From an uncultured Fusobacteriaceae bacterium (GTDB lineage Bacteria; Fusobacteriota; Fusobacteriia; Fusobacteriales; Fusobacteriaceae), in assembly GCA_947038515.1 (NCBI GenBank), contig CAMQWJ010000002.1:156097-220096 (forward strand): a stretch of DNA of 64,000 nucleotides, written 5' to 3'. This document shows, in pieces, positions 1 through 9,514 of the stretch. Below the pieces are notes generated by a model. It searched no databases. It saw only the letters and a list, made by a program, of their open reading frames with translations, and had not been told where the DNA came from. A program made the translations under genes and the position numbers. Within the stretch, counting starts at the first letter, position 1. Every line of letters begins with the position of its first letter.

Positions 1-1217
1 GCTGGTGTACTTAATAATTCTCGATCTATTTTCTTATTTTGTCCAAAAAATCTCACACTAATATCTTTTAAAGCTTCTAAAAGAATATTAATACTTTTCT
101 CTGTATCACCTATAGTTATAATTGCAAGAACATTATAAAAGTCTGAAAGCTCCATTTGAATATTATAATCATCTACAAGCAATGTTTCCAACTCAAATCC
201 TGTTATTCCCATATTTTTAGCTGAAATAGTAACTTTAGTTACATCAAAATCAAAGACTCCTTCTGGTCCTAATATTTCTTTTCCAAAAGAGTACATACCA
301 GGTATTCTATTTATTTCACTACGAAGATGATTTGAAAGACTTATCGTTTCATCTAATAATTCTTTTCCTTCAGTTGCAATTTGTCTTCTAGCACAATCCA
401 AAGAAGCCATAAGAGGGTATGAAGGAGATGTTGTATGTAATAAACTTAGGATCTGTTGAACACGATTAGTATCTATCCTTTCTGAATTAACATGTAAAAG
501 AGACATTTGTGTTAAAGCTCCTATAATTTTATGGGTACTTTGAGCACACATGTCTGCACCAGCATCCACTGCTGATAGAGGAAGTTCATCATTAAAATGT
601 AGATGTGGACCGTGAGCCTCATCTACTATTATTGGTATATCATATGAATGAACTAAATCTACAATTTTTTTCAAGTCTGTTGTAACTCCATAGTATGTTG
701 GGTTAATTAGTAATACAGCTTTTATATCTGAATGTTGCTTTAACATAGTTTCAATAGTTTGTGGTTTTACTCCATGAGCTATACCTAAAGTTTCATCAAT
801 TTCAGGATTCAAATAAACTGGAATAGCACCACTAAGTATTATTCCTGCTGAAACAGATTTATGAACATTTCTAGGTACAAGAATTTTTTCTCCAGATTTA
901 ACAACAGTCATTATCATAGCTTGAATAGCACCTGATGTTCCATTTACTGCAAAAAAACTTTTTTTAACTCCATACGCATCTGCAACTAACTCTTGAGATT
1001 CTTTTATGCAACTCTTAGGTTGATGTAATCCGTCAACCATCTTAAAGATAGTAACATCTATAGAAAAAATTCCATTCCCCATAAATTCATGAAACTCTTT
1101 ATCAACACCTTGACCTTTTTTATGACCTGGAACATGAAATGGGGTTATATTTCTGCCTGTGTATTCATCTTTTAATGCAGAAAAAATTGGTGTTTTTTGT
1201 TGATCTAATTTAGACAT
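1..1217 (-). CDS. speA: Orn/Lys/Arg decarboxylase, PLP-dependent (SpeA/YaaO-like), 3' end outside window
   Basis: Reads leftward off the window edge, so only about 405 N-terminal residues are present. Start ATG at 1217 has an AGGAGG-type site just upstream. The protein follows the short Bacillus SpeA/YaaO type of fold-I decarboxylase: N-terminal FHVPGHKKG, an NGTSGA segment that contacts PLP phosphate, IVDEAHG, and STHK with the PLP-binding lysine near residue 230. The family decarboxylates arginine, lysine or ornithine to a polyamine precursor and works in the cytoplasm. Which amino acid is used cannot be told from this part, so the symbol is provisional. No polyamine genes are visible next to it. 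Confidence 0.85.
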   Translation of the reverse strand, partial: MSKLDQQKTPIFSALKDEYTGRNITPFHVPGHKKGQGVDKEFHEFMGNGIFSIDVTIFKMVDGLHQPKSCIKESQELVADAYGVKKSFFAVNGTSGAIQAMIMTVVKSGEKILVPRNVHKSVSAGIILSGAIPVYLNPEIDETLGIAHGVKPQTIETMLKQHSDIKAVLLINPTYYGVTTDLKKIVDLVHSYDIPIIVDEAHGPHLHFNDELPLSAVDAGADMCAQSTHKIIGALTQMSLLHVNSERIDTNRVQQILSLLHTTSPSYPLMASLDCARRQIATEGKELLDETISLSNHLRSEINRIPGMYSFGKEILGPEGVFDFDVTKVTISAKNMGITGFELETLLVDDYNIQMELSDFYNVLAIITIGDTEKSINILLEALKDISVRFFGQNKKIDRELLSTP

Positions 1218-1418
1218 TATTACCTCCTGATATTCTTTATATTTTCTTCTTTATTTTATTATTTATTTTTAAAGACTATAAATTATAGTTTTTATTTTGA
1301 ATTTAGTCAACAAAAAATGTATCAGCCGCTATTTTTTATTAACTAAATATAATATTATACTTTAATTATATTATATTCATACTCTAAATAAAATAATTTT
1401 CTTTTAATTTTATAGTAA

Positions 1419-1450
1419 ATAAAAAAACAGCCCTCATTTTAGGACTGTTT
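1419..1450 (-). terminator. Rho-independent terminator of aqpZ
   Basis: Hairpin AAACAGTCCT...AGGGCTGTTT read on the minus strand (1425-1450), followed by a T-run at 1427-1419. It lies 15 bases after the aquaporin stop codon. Confidence 0.85.
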
Positions 1451-1464
1451 CTTTCTTTATTTGT

Positions 1465-2172
1465 TTATTTAGTTTTTGAACAACCACAATCTCCATTTAA
1501 ACATCTATATACTACTCCACCTATACATGCTCCTATTATAGGTGCAACCCAAAATAGCCACAATTGTGAAGTATATGGAGCTCCAGCAAATATTGCTACT
1601 GCTGTACTCCTTGCAGGATTAACAGAAGTATTTGTCACTGGAATTGATATTAAGTGAATTAATGTTAATGATAATCCAATAGGAAGAGGTGCAAAACCTG
1701 CAACTGACTCTTTACTCGTTGCTCCCATTATTACAAAAATAAACATTCCTGTTAATACAACTTCACAAATAAGTGCTGCAGTCATTGAATATCCACCTGG
1801 TGACAATGCTCCAAATCCATTACTTGCAAATCCATTTGCTAAAGAAAAAGTTTCGTTTCCACTTGCTATTCCGTATAAAATAGCTGCTCCACAAATTCCA
1901 CCTAAAACTTGTGCAATAATGTAAGGAAGTACCTCTTTTTTATCAAATCTTCCACCTACTGCTAAACCTATTGTAACAGCTGGATTAATATGACAACCTG
2001 ATATATGTCCTATTGCATATGCCATTGTTAATAAAGTTAGTCCAAAAGCTATTGCTACTCCTACAAAACCTATCCCTAACTCTGGGTATCCTGCTGCTAA
2101 TACAGCACTTCCACATCCACCTAAAACTAACCAACCTGTTCCAATAAACTCTGCTAATAATTTTCTCTTCAT
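1465..2172 (-). CDS. aqpZ: Aquaporin Z (water channel)
   Basis: Inner-membrane MIP-family channel of about 235 residues with six hydrophobic segments. Both NPA boxes are present ([11 protein letters not shown] and SVNPARSTA). The [18 protein letters not shown] block is nearly that of E. coli AqpZ; it supplies the His, Thr and Arg of the narrow water-selective filter, which favours water over glycerol. I chose ATG 2172 because AAAGGGG sits 6-9 bases upstream. A longer in-frame TTG at 2193 overlaps that site and has none of its own. It is single, with its own terminator, and divergent from the next gene. Confidence 0.93.
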   Translation of the reverse strand: MKRKLLAEFIGTGWLVLGGCGSAVLAAGYPELGIGFVGVAIAFGLTLLTMAYAIGHISGCHINPAVTIGLAVGGRFDKKEVLPYIIAQVLGGICGAAILYGIASGNETFSLANGFASNGFGALSPGGYSMTAALICEVVLTGMFIFVIMGATSKESVAGFAPLPIGLSLTLIHLISIPVTNTSVNPARSTAVAIFAGAPYTSQLWLFWVAPIIGACIGGVVYRCLNGDCGCSKTK

Positions 2173-2320
2173 TTTGTAGCCCCTTTTTTTCAATTTATTT
2201 TAATTCCTATTATATTTTAATTCCTATTAAATGTAGCAATTTTTTTTTAATTTGTCAATTTTTTTTGTATATTCAATCATTTTTAAATTACATTTTTTAT
2301 TATTCATTACTAGTTCTAAC

Positions 2321-2348
2321 TTGACTTTATCTAAATATAACGTATACT
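2321..2348 (+). promoter_or_regulatory. Sigma-70-type promoter for the DUF1097 gene
   Basis: TTGACT (2321-2326), 16-base spacer, TATACT (2343-2348). Between it and the gene lies an imperfect palindrome of TAA/ATT triplets (about 2352-2378) that could fold in the leader. Confidence 0.6.
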
Positions 2349-2404
2349 AGTAGTAATAATAATTATTATTATTATTACTCAAACAGAGGGGGCGAAAATC
2401 TTTT

Positions 2405-2869
2405 ATGGAAAAGAAAACACTATTTTATTTATCTTTAAGTACAGGTTTTTTTTCAGGGCTATGGATTATCATTGGTATTTATTTTAATATCCCAACTTGG
2501 ATTGGTTTTGCTGGTTGCACAGCCTTTTTTGCTGCTGGTAGTGATGGGGTCAAGGGAGTAAAGAAAGCTATTTTTCCTCTCCTTAGTGGTATTTTTTGGA
2601 CTGTATTACTTTTAAGTCTATCTAATGGTTCAACTTCTTCAATTTTTATAGGAACTCTTGGTGGAATTATTACATTCATCATGTGTTTTCAAGGTGTTTT
2701 TCCCTTACTTGCATATATCCCTGCAACATTTATAGGAAGTTTTTCTACTTTTGCTAACAATGGAAATTGGCGAGAAGTTCTTATAGGAGTCCTTTCTGGA
2801 CTTGTTCTTGGATATTTATCTGATTTTGGTGGAAAAGCATTACTAAACTTAACTTCTAAAAAAAAATAA
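2405..2869 (+). CDS. DUF1097 family membrane protein (YcdZ-like)
   Basis: 154-residue integral membrane protein with about four to five hydrophobic segments and glycine-rich turns. It resembles DUF1097 proteins such as E. coli YcdZ, which have no established activity. An AGAGGGGG ribosome site precedes the ATG by about 13 bases. Monocistronic: own promoter upstream and a shared bidirectional terminator with preA downstream. Function not known; a small transporter-like role is only a guess. Confidence 0.75.
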   Translation: MEKKTLFYLSLSTGFFSGLWIIIGIYFNIPTWIGFAGCTAFFAAGSDGVKGVKKAIFPLLSGIFWTVLLLSLSNGSTSSIFIGTLGGIITFIMCFQGVFPLLAYIPATFIGSFSTFANNGNWREVLIGVLSGLVLGYLSDFGGKALLNLTSKKK

Positions 2870-2925
2870 ATAACTATATATACATATAACATCTTCACCT
2901 ATTTAATATTTTCATCTAAATATTA

Positions 2926-2955
2926 AGAGAGTGCCTTTTATTTTAGGCACTCTCT
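2926..2955. terminator. Bidirectional terminator between DUF1097 gene and preA
   Basis: Perfect 11-bp stem (2926-2936 with 2945-2955), A-rich on one side and T-rich on the other, between two convergent genes. Confidence 0.85.
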
Positions 2956-2962
2956 CTTTTAA

Positions 2963-4198
2963 TTATAGTAATATTTCTTTTTTCTCACAATTTTTTTTAA
3001 ATTCAATTTCTCCTTTACTAATACATTGAACTGGACAAACTAATGAACATAAATGACATCCTACACAATTCTCTTTGATTAAAGAGACCTTTCGCTCTTC
3101 TGAATCCCATTCAAGAGCCTGATGTCCACCATCATAACAAGAAATATGACATCTTCCACATCCAATACATTTATCTTCATCTATTTTTGGATAAACAATA
3201 TATGTTCTATCTAGATCTTCTGCTGGAACTATATTGCTAACTGCAATACCTACAAGTTCTTGAAGAGTTCTTATGTTTTTTTCCTCCATATAGTGAGAAA
3301 TACCACTTATCATATCCTCTACAACTCTATAACCATATTGCATTACAGAAGTTGTAACTTGAATAGTTCCACTTCCCATTAAAATAAACTCAAGGGCATC
3401 TTGCCAAGTTTCTACTCCTCCCATTCCACTGATAGGAATATCTTTAGTTTTACTATTGGTTTTCAAATCATGAATAAATCTCAACGCTATTGGTTTAACA
3501 GCTTTTCCAGAATATCCTGATACTGATGATTTTCCGTTAACTATTGGAAGCCCTATTAATTTGTTTAACTCCACTCCTACTATTGATTTAACAGTATTTA
3601 TAGCTGCAATACCATCTGCTCCTCCTTCCATTGCTGCATGAGCTGGGGTTATCATTTCACCTAAATTAGGTGTCATTTTTGCAAGAAAAGGTAGCTTACT
3701 TCCTCTTCTTACTGCGGCACAATACTTCTTTACAAGTTCTGGATTACTTCCAACATCTGATCCCATAGCATGAGAAGTCATTTGAGGACATGAAAAATTG
3801 CATTCAATCATATCTGCACCTGCATCTGTAACAAGTTTAGCAAGATCTTCCCACTCTTTTTCATTTTCTCCCATAATAGATGCTATTAAAATTTTTGTAG
3901 GATAATTTTTTTTCAGCTTTCTCATAGCTTCCAAATTTTCCTCTAACGAATGTTCTGCTATTTGTTCCATATTTTTAAAACCTATAAATCTAGTTCCTTC
4001 TTTTTCTAACTCAGCAAATCTTGGTGAAACTTCATTAGCAATGAAAAATCCAACAGTTTTAAAAACTACTCCTCCCCATCCAGTATCTAATGCCTTAGCA
4101 CACATTTCATAACAGTTCCCTACTGGAGATGAAGAAAGTAAAAATGGATTCTCAAATTTAACTCCTAAAAATTCAATTGACAAATCTCTCTTTAACAT
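2963..4198 (-). CDS. preA: NAD-dependent dihydropyrimidine dehydrogenase, catalytic subunit PreA
   Basis: 411 residues, the family's usual length. The FMN TIM-barrel (about residues 1-310) reads as dihydroorotate-dehydrogenase-like, with NFSCPQ and the [10 protein letters not shown] phosphate loop. The C-terminal ferredoxin domain has two 4Fe-4S motifs (CIGCGRC...C and CVGCHLC...C). With PreT it reduces uracil and thymine to dihydropyrimidines, or runs in reverse, in the cytoplasm. It follows preT with one base between them, so the two are co-transcribed and probably translationally coupled. No dihydropyrimidinase or ureidopropionase gene lies nearby, so the rest of the pathway must be elsewhere or absent. 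Confidence 0.92.
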   Translation of the reverse strand: MLKRDLSIEFLGVKFENPFLLSSSPVGNCYEMCAKALDTGWGGVVFKTVGFFIANEVSPRFAELEKEGTRFIGFKNMEQIAEHSLEENLEAMRKLKKNYPTKILIASIMGENEKEWEDLAKLVTDAGADMIECNFSCPQMTSHAMGSDVGSNPELVKKYCAAVRRGSKLPFLAKMTPNLGEMITPAHAAMEGGADGIAAINTVKSIVGVELNKLIGLPIVNGKSSVSGYSGKAVKPIALRFIHDLKTNSKTKDIPISGMGGVETWQDALEFILMGSGTIQVTTSVMQYGYRVVEDMISGISHYMEEKNIRTLQELVGIAVSNIVPAEDLDRTYIVYPKIDEDKCIGCGRCHISCYDGGHQALEWDSEERKVSLIKENCVGCHLCSLVCPVQCISKGEIEFKKNCEKKEILL

Positions 4199-4199
4199 T

Positions 4200-5384
4200 T
4201 TACATCCCCCCTAAAAATTCAATTATTTCATTTGCTATTTCTTTTCCACTTTTTATAGCCCAAACAACAGTTTTTTCTTCCTCTACTATATCACCTGAAA
4301 AGAAGAGATTCTTTTTATTTTCATTTTTTATTTGAGGATCCAAATCACTTGTTTGCCCTATAGCCAAAATTGTTAAATCAGAACTCAAAGATAATTCATC
4401 TTCTCCATCCACACTTTTAAAAATAACTTTTTTATTTTCAACTTTCTCAGGAATAAAACCACCAATAATTTGAATTTTCATTTCTAAAGAAGTCTCCAAT
4501 TCGGCTTTACTAGCTGGAAGATTCTCTAAAGTCTCCACTGCAACAACTTTAACATTTTTACAACCAAATATTTTACAAGTTACTGCACAATCCAGTGCAA
4601 CATCTCCTCCACCAACTATAACAATATTCTTTTTCCCTTCCATTTTTTTTGCAGTCTTTACTTTAGAAAGAAAATCCACTGCTACTTCAGTATTTGTATT
4701 CTTAAAAATTTCTAAAGTTTTTCCTTTATTATTACCTGTTGCGAATAAAATAGCTTTAAAATCATCTTTCTCTAAACTCTCAACAGTTATATCTTTTCCA
4801 AATATAGAATTATTCTTAAACTCTACACCTTGCTCTTTTATAAGGTTTAATTCATAATCTAAAATATCTGTTCCCAATCTATATTCAGGAATTCCGTATC
4901 TTAGCCATCCTCCAAATTTTTCTTGTTTTTCAAAAATTGTAACATTATACCCCTTTTTAGCCAATTCTGAGGCAGCGGTTAATCCACTAGGTCCAGAACC
5001 AATAATAGCCACTTTTTCCTTTTCTAAAGCTACTTTTTTTATAACTTTTAAGTTACTTTCTCTCTCAAAATCAATTAAAAAGTTTTGTAGTTTTCCAATT
5101 TCAATTGGTTTATCTATTCCTGTTCTACTACATGCTTTTTTACAATATTTTTCTGTTGGACAAACTTTAGCACAAATTCCCCCTAAAATATTATTTTCTC
5201 TAATTCTCTCTGCAGCACCTTTGAGATTTTTAAAATATAATGATCTTATAAATCTTCCAGGATCTGTTCCAGCGGGACACCCCACTGAACAAGGTGCATC
5301 TTCACACAATAAACATCTACTTGCCTCTTCAATAGCAACTAAAGAAGTCATAGTTTTTTCAAACTCTTCCTCATAATTCTTCAT
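4200..5384 (-). CDS. preT: Dihydropyrimidine dehydrogenase, NAD(P)-binding flavoprotein subunit PreT
   Basis: About 394 residues. The N-terminal GltD-type domain has Cys clusters ([31 protein letters not shown]) for 4Fe-4S centres. An FAD Rossmann motif [10 protein letters not shown] lies near residue 134, and a second dinucleotide motif GGGDVALD near residue 262. It passes electrons from NAD(P)H to PreA. Start set at ATG 5384 because AGGAGG lies six bases upstream; the longer GTG at 5399 overlaps that site. First gene of the preT-preA operon. A palindrome GAAC-TAA-GTTC sits 32 bases upstream. Confidence 0.9.
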   Translation of the reverse strand: MKNYEEEFEKTMTSLVAIEEASRCLLCEDAPCSVGCPAGTDPGRFIRSLYFKNLKGAAERIRENNILGGICAKVCPTEKYCKKACSRTGIDKPIEIGKLQNFLIDFERESNLKVIKKVALEKEKVAIIGSGPSGLTAASELAKKGYNVTIFEKQEKFGGWLRYGIPEYRLGTDILDYELNLIKEQGVEFKNNSIFGKDITVESLEKDDFKAILFATGNNKGKTLEIFKNTNTEVAVDFLSKVKTAKKMEGKKNIVIVGGGDVALDCAVTCKIFGCKNVKVVAVETLENLPASKAELETSLEMKIQIIGGFIPEKVENKKVIFKSVDGEDELSLSSDLTILAIGQTSDLDPQIKNENKKNLFFSGDIVEEEKTVVWAIKSGKEIANEIIEFLGGM

Positions 5385-5415
5385 AAATACCCTCCTCACT
5401 AACTCATTAGATTTT

Positions 5416-5428
5416 AGAACTAAGTTCT
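5416..5428. promoter_or_regulatory. Palindrome upstream of preT, possible operator
   Basis: AGAAC-TAA-GTTCT, a perfect 5-bp dyad in the preTA leader. The 3-base spacer does not fit the LexA GAAC-N4-GTTC rule. Which regulator would bind is unknown. Confidence 0.3.
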
Positions 5429-5596
5429 TAATTTAATGTTACAACCATTCTCTCTCAAATTCAATATTCAAAGTACTTTCTTTTCTTTCTTGGTCAAAAT
5501 TTGATTTTTTTTTGAAACTATTTTAAACAATATATTTTATGACTTTCTATATTAAATTAAATTTATTTTTACAATTTATTCCATAAAACTATATAA

Positions 5597-5647
5597 AAAA
5601 AAACCTATAAAATAGTTTCGTTTTTAAACGATTCTATTTTATAGGTT
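5597..5647 (-). terminator. Terminator of the DUF218 gene, overlapping its stop codon
   Basis: Perfect 14-bp stem (5602-5615 with 5634-5647), an inner 5-bp extension and a T-run on the minus strand at 5604-5595. The stop codon (5634-5636) is part of the stem. Confidence 0.85.
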
Positions 5648-6347
5648 CTATTTTATCTTTTAAGTGATAATATATTATTGCCACACTTTCTCTTAAATAA
5701 TTACTTGCTAAACCTAAAAAAGGTGTTTTTGCATATACTCCATTTAACTTTAAACCAATTTTTTCTCCAAAATATTTAGCTCGATAAACATGAAAAGAGT
5801 TTGTAATTACTCCTATTGAATTATCTAATGGAACTTTATTCCTTGAAAACATTAAATTTTCTAAAGTAGAAGTTGATTTATCCTCTTCTATTATCTGATC
5901 TGTAGGTACTCCCTTTTCTTTTAAATATTTTTTCATAGCATAACTTTCAGTAACAGTTTCATCCTTTCCCATTCCACCAGAAACTATAAATATTGTTTCT
6001 GGATATAGAGTATAATACTCAACTCCCTTATCCAACCTATTTATCAATACTTTTTTTGGTTTATCTTTATCTAGACCAGCACCGAGAATAATCACATAAT
6101 CATTTTTTAGACCTTTATTTTGATTAATATAAATGTCATTTAAAAGAGTTCCTAAACTAATCATAAATACTGTTATCCCTAGTCCAAAACATATCTGTAA
6201 AACTTTTTTTAACAATTTACTCTCTATTAATTTATACATTAAATAATAAATAAATATTATTATCAATATGTTTATTACAAATGATGTCTTATATATCAGT
6301 TTGTAAAGCACTAATATTAATAGTATTATGATATCTTTTGACTTCAT
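5634..6347 (-). CDS. DUF218 / YdcF-SanA-like membrane protein
   Basis: 237 residues: about three N-terminal membrane segments (residues 5-70), then a DUF218 Rossmann-like domain. Signature parts are VIILGAG, an NRLDKGVEYY helix, IFIVSGG, the STSTLENL loop and ITNSFHVYRA. Members such as SanA and YdcF affect envelope integrity in E. coli, and some bind S-adenosylmethionine; the reaction is not settled. AAAAGGGAGAAG precedes the ATG. Single gene with its own terminator. Confidence 0.8.
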   Translation of the reverse strand: MKSKDIIILLILVLYKLIYKTSFVINILIIIFIYYLMYKLIESKLLKKVLQICFGLGITVFMISLGTLLNDIYINQNKGLKNDYVIILGAGLDKDKPKKVLINRLDKGVEYYTLYPETIFIVSGGMGKDETVTESYAMKKYLKEKGVPTDQIIEEDKSTSTLENLMFSRNKVPLDNSIGVITNSFHVYRAKYFGEKIGLKLNGVYAKTPFLGLASNYLRESVAIIYYHLKDKIEPIK

Positions 6348-6400
6348 TATTCTTCTCCCTTTTAATCTCTTTCATTCTTTAACTTAATTACTCTTTATAA

Positions 6401-7141
6401 TTAAAAACCAAATAGTGCATCTGTTATAAACTTTGAAATTTCTACACTTATTTCAGAATTTATATTATCCAAAATATATTTATTTTTAATATTTATTTTA
6501 TTATAAGTTATAGTCGGATTATTCTTCTCTTCAGAAAACATATTTTTTCCAGTAGTATATTTCATTTTATTTGTAGATAAATTTACACTATATTCACTTG
6601 CCATACCAGAATTTCTCATAAATTCATTTACATCAAAACCAATCAACTCAAATCTATTATTTTGATATCTAAAAGTATACTCTATATCTGAAACTGACCA
6701 AGAGCCTGCACTCATAAAATAATGAAATTTAATTTTCAATAAATTATTCACTATCCTTACACTTCCTTCAGTAAGTGGATCTTCTAGAGTTAGATTATCT
6801 TCATCGCTCTCACTCATTATAAATCCTTTTTCATTCTTTGATATTAAAGTATAGATATTATCTTTTCCTTTTTGTAGTATTATAAGTCTTCTAGAATTTA
6901 AATTTAAAATATTAGGACCTAACATCTCATTTTTTTTATAGCTTTTTGAATCTGTATTCTCTATTATTAATACCATATCCTCAATATTATCTTTAGTCAA
7001 ATCACCTATCTCAGAAACAATTATTTTCCAACCTTTAGGAACAAAAAAATTAATACTATCACTCCTATCCTCATAAGTTTTTCCAAAAATTTGAAATGAA
7101 AAAATAAAGGTTAATAAAATACAACACATCTTATTTGTCAT
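6401..7141 (-). CDS. Secreted protein of unknown function
   Basis: 246 residues with a typical signal peptide (MTNKMCCILLTFIFSFQIFG, cleavage around residue 21). The mature part begins with a pattern seen in many periplasmic proteins of Gram-negative bacteria: VPKGWKI, then GDLTKDNIEDMVLIIE, an acidic DxxxD segment like calcium-binding FG-GAP/VCBS stretches, then beta-rich sequence with SAGSWSVSDIEYTFRYQNNRFELIG. I do not recognise a named family. Probably periplasmic or surface-exposed. Confidence 0.6.
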   Translation of the reverse strand: MTNKMCCILLTFIFSFQIFGKTYEDRSDSINFFVPKGWKIIVSEIGDLTKDNIEDMVLIIENTDSKSYKKNEMLGPNILNLNSRRLIILQKGKDNIYTLISKNEKGFIMSESDEDNLTLEDPLTEGSVRIVNNLLKIKFHYFMSAGSWSVSDIEYTFRYQNNRFELIGFDVNEFMRNSGMASEYSVNLSTNKMKYTTGKNMFSEEKNNPTITYNKINIKNKYILDNINSEISVEISKFITDALFGF

Positions 7142-7277
7142 TGACTACTCCTTTTTATTTCCATATTTTTCAGATTAAAACTATTAATTTTTCTACATTT
7201 ATTAAGTATATTTTTTATACTAGCCACTTATAAAAATTACAAAGTAATATCTAATAAAATTATCTAGAAAAAATTAT

Positions 7278-7562
7278 TTAACAACACATGTTGTGTAGCC
7301 TAATCCATAATACAACCCCAAAGAAAGCTAGATATAAAAAAGATAAAATTACAATAAAAATTAGGCCTGCTCCTAAATAATTTCTTAAATTTAAATTGGG
7401 TTTCTCTGAAACTAACCATTTTATATACATAATGAACCCTAAAATAGGAACTACTCCTATCAGAAGAATTTTCAACCAATCTTTTACAGTCAAAACTCTC
7501 TCTCTTTCTAATTTGTCTTTCCACATTTCAGCTAATATTATTTTATCTAACTCTGTATTCAT
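7278..7562 (-). CDS. Small two-TM membrane protein, copy A of three
   Basis: 94 residues: a charged N-terminal helix (MNTELDKIILAEMWKDKLER), then two hydrophobic segments (about 30-50 and 62-88). The first 45 residues are identical or nearly so to copies B (8140-8421) and C (8999-9280); the second membrane segment differs and ends in HNMCC. AGGAGAGATAAA precedes the ATG. It is divergent from the first YHYH gene. Function unknown. Confidence 0.6.
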   Translation of the reverse strand: MNTELDKIILAEMWKDKLERERVLTVKDWLKILLIGVVPILGFIMYIKWLVSEKPNLNLRNYLGAGLIFIVILSFLYLAFFGVVLWIRLHNMCC

Positions 7563-7896
7563 TTTATCTCTCCTCTTTTATTTTTTTATTATTCCGTTTT
7601 CTTTATTTATATAAAAATATAGCTTTAGAAAGTTATGAACCTTTAGTAGTATAATATATATTTATTAATATTACAAGCTATTTTCATCGCAACAATAGAT
7701 ATTATGGTCCATTATAACAATATTTTATTATTTTTATTTTATAATTAGAACAAATAAATTTTTTATAAATATTCACTTTATTTAATGGTAAAGTATATAC
7801 CTACAAACTGATAAAAAGGAAATTATTAAAATTTATTGTACTTTAATATTGAAAGGTATTTCTTACCTTAAATAAAAAATAAAAAGGGGAAACAAA

Positions 7897-8079
7897 ATGA
7901 AAAGATTAATATTTTTAGTTTTTATTATTTTAACTGCTATTTCTATCGCACATGGTGGTAGAACAGATGGACAAGGTGGACATAGAGACAATAATAATAG
8001 AAGTGGGCTAGGTCCTTACCATTATCATCACGGCTATTCTGCTCATCTTCACAAAAATAACAATTGTCCCTTTGAATAG
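7897..8079 (+). CDS. YHYH-domain secreted small protein, copy 1
   Basis: 60 residues: signal peptide (about 1-19, ISIAHGG), then a His/Gly-rich mature part with GGRTDGQGGHRDN and PYHYHHGYSAHLHKNN. This is the YHYH signature seen in small secreted proteins that often sit beside nuclease or SH3-like proteins. The dense histidines suggest metal binding, which is an inference. AAAAGGGGAAACAAA precedes the ATG. The copy at 8756 is identical. Confidence 0.75.
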   Translation: MKRLIFLVFIILTAISIAHGGRTDGQGGHRDNNNRSGLGPYHYHHGYSAHLHKNNNCPFE

Positions 8080-8084
8080 TAAAT

Positions 8085-8126
8085 GTTATAAAAAAGCCAC
8101 TCTTAAATGAGTGGCTTTTTTATAAC
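8085..8126. terminator. Bidirectional terminator, unit 1
   Basis: Perfect 18-bp stem (8085-8102 with 8109-8126), GCCACTC core with A/T arms, between convergent genes. Confidence 0.9.
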
Positions 8127-8139
8127 ATTCAATATTTTT

Positions 8140-8421
8140 TTAATAACTATTACTTAGCATAGCGCCAAATATAGCCCCAAATAAAACTATATATATAGCA
8201 AAGAGAATTGCTATAATAATTAGTGATGCTTTTACATAATTTTTTAAATTTAAATTGGTTTTATCTGAAACTAACCATTTTATAAGCATAATGAATCCTA
8301 AAATAGGAACTACTCCTATCAGAAGAATTTTCAACCAATCTTTTACAGTCAAAACTCTCTCTCTTTCTAATTTGTCTTTCCACATTTCAGCTAATATTAT
8401 TTTATCTAACTCTGTATTCAT
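8140..8421 (-). CDS. Small two-TM membrane protein, copy B
   Basis: 93 residues. The N-terminal half matches copy A and the C-terminal half (KASLIIIAILFAIYIVLFG) matches copy C, so it is a recombinant of the flanking paralogues. Two hydrophobic segments. Unknown function. Divergent from the second YHYH gene, convergent with the first. Confidence 0.6.
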   Translation of the reverse strand: MNTELDKIILAEMWKDKLERERVLTVKDWLKILLIGVVPILGFIMLIKWLVSDKTNLNLKNYVKASLIIIAILFAIYIVLFGAIFGAMLSNSY

Positions 8422-8755
8422 TTTATCTCTCCTCTTTTATTTTTTTATTATTCCGTTTTCTTTATTTATATAAAAATATAGCTTTAGAAAGTTATGAACC
8501 TTTAGTAGTATAATATATATTTATTAATATTACAAGCTATTTTCATCGCAACAATAGATATTATGGTCCATTATAACAATATTTTATTATTTTTATTTTA
8601 TAATTAGAACAAATAAATTTTTTATAAATATTCACTTTATTTAATGGTAAAGTATATACCTACAAACTGATAAAAAGGAAATTATTAAAATTTATTGTAC
8701 TTTAATATTGAAAGGTATTTCTTACCTTAAATAAAAAATAAAAAGGGGAAACAAA

Positions 8756-8938
8756 ATGAAAAGATTAATATTTTTAGTTTTTATTATTTTAACTGCTATT
8801 TCTATCGCACATGGTGGTAGAACAGATGGACAAGGTGGACATAGAGACAATAATAATAGAAGTGGGCTAGGTCCTTACCATTATCATCACGGCTATTCTG
8901 CTCATCTTCACAAAAATAACAATTGTCCCTTTGAATAG
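8756..8938 (+). CDS. YHYH-domain secreted small protein, copy 2
   Basis: Identical in sequence to the copy at 7897-8079, with the same signal peptide, His-rich mature region, ribosome site and upstream sequence. It lies in the second unit of the tandem duplication. Confidence 0.75.
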   Translation: MKRLIFLVFIILTAISIAHGGRTDGQGGHRDNNNRSGLGPYHYHHGYSAHLHKNNNCPFE

Positions 8939-8943
8939 TAAAT

Positions 8944-8985
8944 GTTATAAAAAAGCCACTCTTAAATGAGTGGCTTTTTTATAAC
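8944..8985. terminator. Bidirectional terminator, unit 2
   Basis: Exact copy of the 18-bp stem at 8085-8126. Confidence 0.9.
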
Positions 8986-8998
8986 ATTCAATATTTTT

Positions 8999-9280
8999 TT
9001 AATAACTATTACTTAGCATAGCGCCAAATATAGCCCCAAATAAAACTATATATATAGCAAAGAGAATTGCTATAATAATTAGTGATGCTTTTACATAATT
9101 TTTTAAATTTAAATTGGTTTTATCTGAAACTAACCATTTTATAAGCATAATGAATCCTAAAATAGGAACTACTCCTATCAGAAAAATTTTCAACCAATCT
9201 TTTACAGTTAAAACTCTCTCTCTTTCTAATTTGTCTTTCCTCATTTCAGCTAACATTATTTCATCTAACTCTGTATTCAT
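8999..9280 (-). CDS. Small two-TM membrane protein, copy C
   Basis: 93 residues. Differs from copy B at a few N-terminal positions (DEIMLAEMRKD for DKIILAEMWKD, and F for L in the first membrane segment); the C-terminal half is identical. No YHYH gene follows on its right, although a third relative of the terminator remains at 9455-9482, so an ancestral third YHYH copy may have been lost. Confidence 0.6.
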   Translation of the reverse strand: MNTELDEIMLAEMRKDKLERERVLTVKDWLKIFLIGVVPILGFIMLIKWLVSDKTNLNLKNYVKASLIIIAILFAIYIVLFGAIFGAMLSNSY

Positions 9281-9454
9281 TTTATCTCTCCTCTTTTATT
9301 TTTTTATTATTCCATTTTCTATATATATATAGAAATATAGCTTTAGAAAATTACGAACTTTTAATAGTATAGTATATATTTACTCACATTACAAGTTATT
9401 TTCATCGTAACAATAGATATTAAGGTTTATTTTCACCATATAGTAAATAAGATG

Positions 9455-9482
9455 AAAAGCCACCCTTAAGTAAGTGGCTTTT
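9455..9482. terminator. Diverged third copy of the array terminator
   Basis: AAAAGCCAC (9455-9463) pairs with GTGGCTTTT (9474-9482). Its core matches the two perfect terminators of the array. It would also end transcripts of the GNAT gene. Confidence 0.75.
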
Positions 9483-9514
9483 CTATATAACAACAATGTT
9501 GTTTTTCATATTTA

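Larger units (their letters stand above)
7438..9183. repeat. 859-bp tandem duplication
   Basis: Positions 7438-8324 and 8297-9183 match base for base by eye at an offset of 859. The first mismatches are at 7437/8296 on the left and 8325/9184 on the right. Each unit holds a membrane-protein gene start, a divergent promoter region, a YHYH gene and a terminator. Breakpoints fall inside the homologous membrane-protein genes, so unequal recombination between paralogues is the likely cause. The intergenic parts (7563-7896 and 8422-8755) hold only AT-rich promoter-like sequence. Confidence 0.9.

Noticed and set aside
5416..5428. LexA box upstream of preT
   Set aside because: GAAC-TAA-GTTC has a three-base spacer; Gram-positive-type LexA sites need four, and preTA is not an SOS operon.
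7300..7524. 74-codon ORF inside membrane-protein copy A
   Set aside because: Frame shadow of the 94-residue protein; not open in copies B and C.
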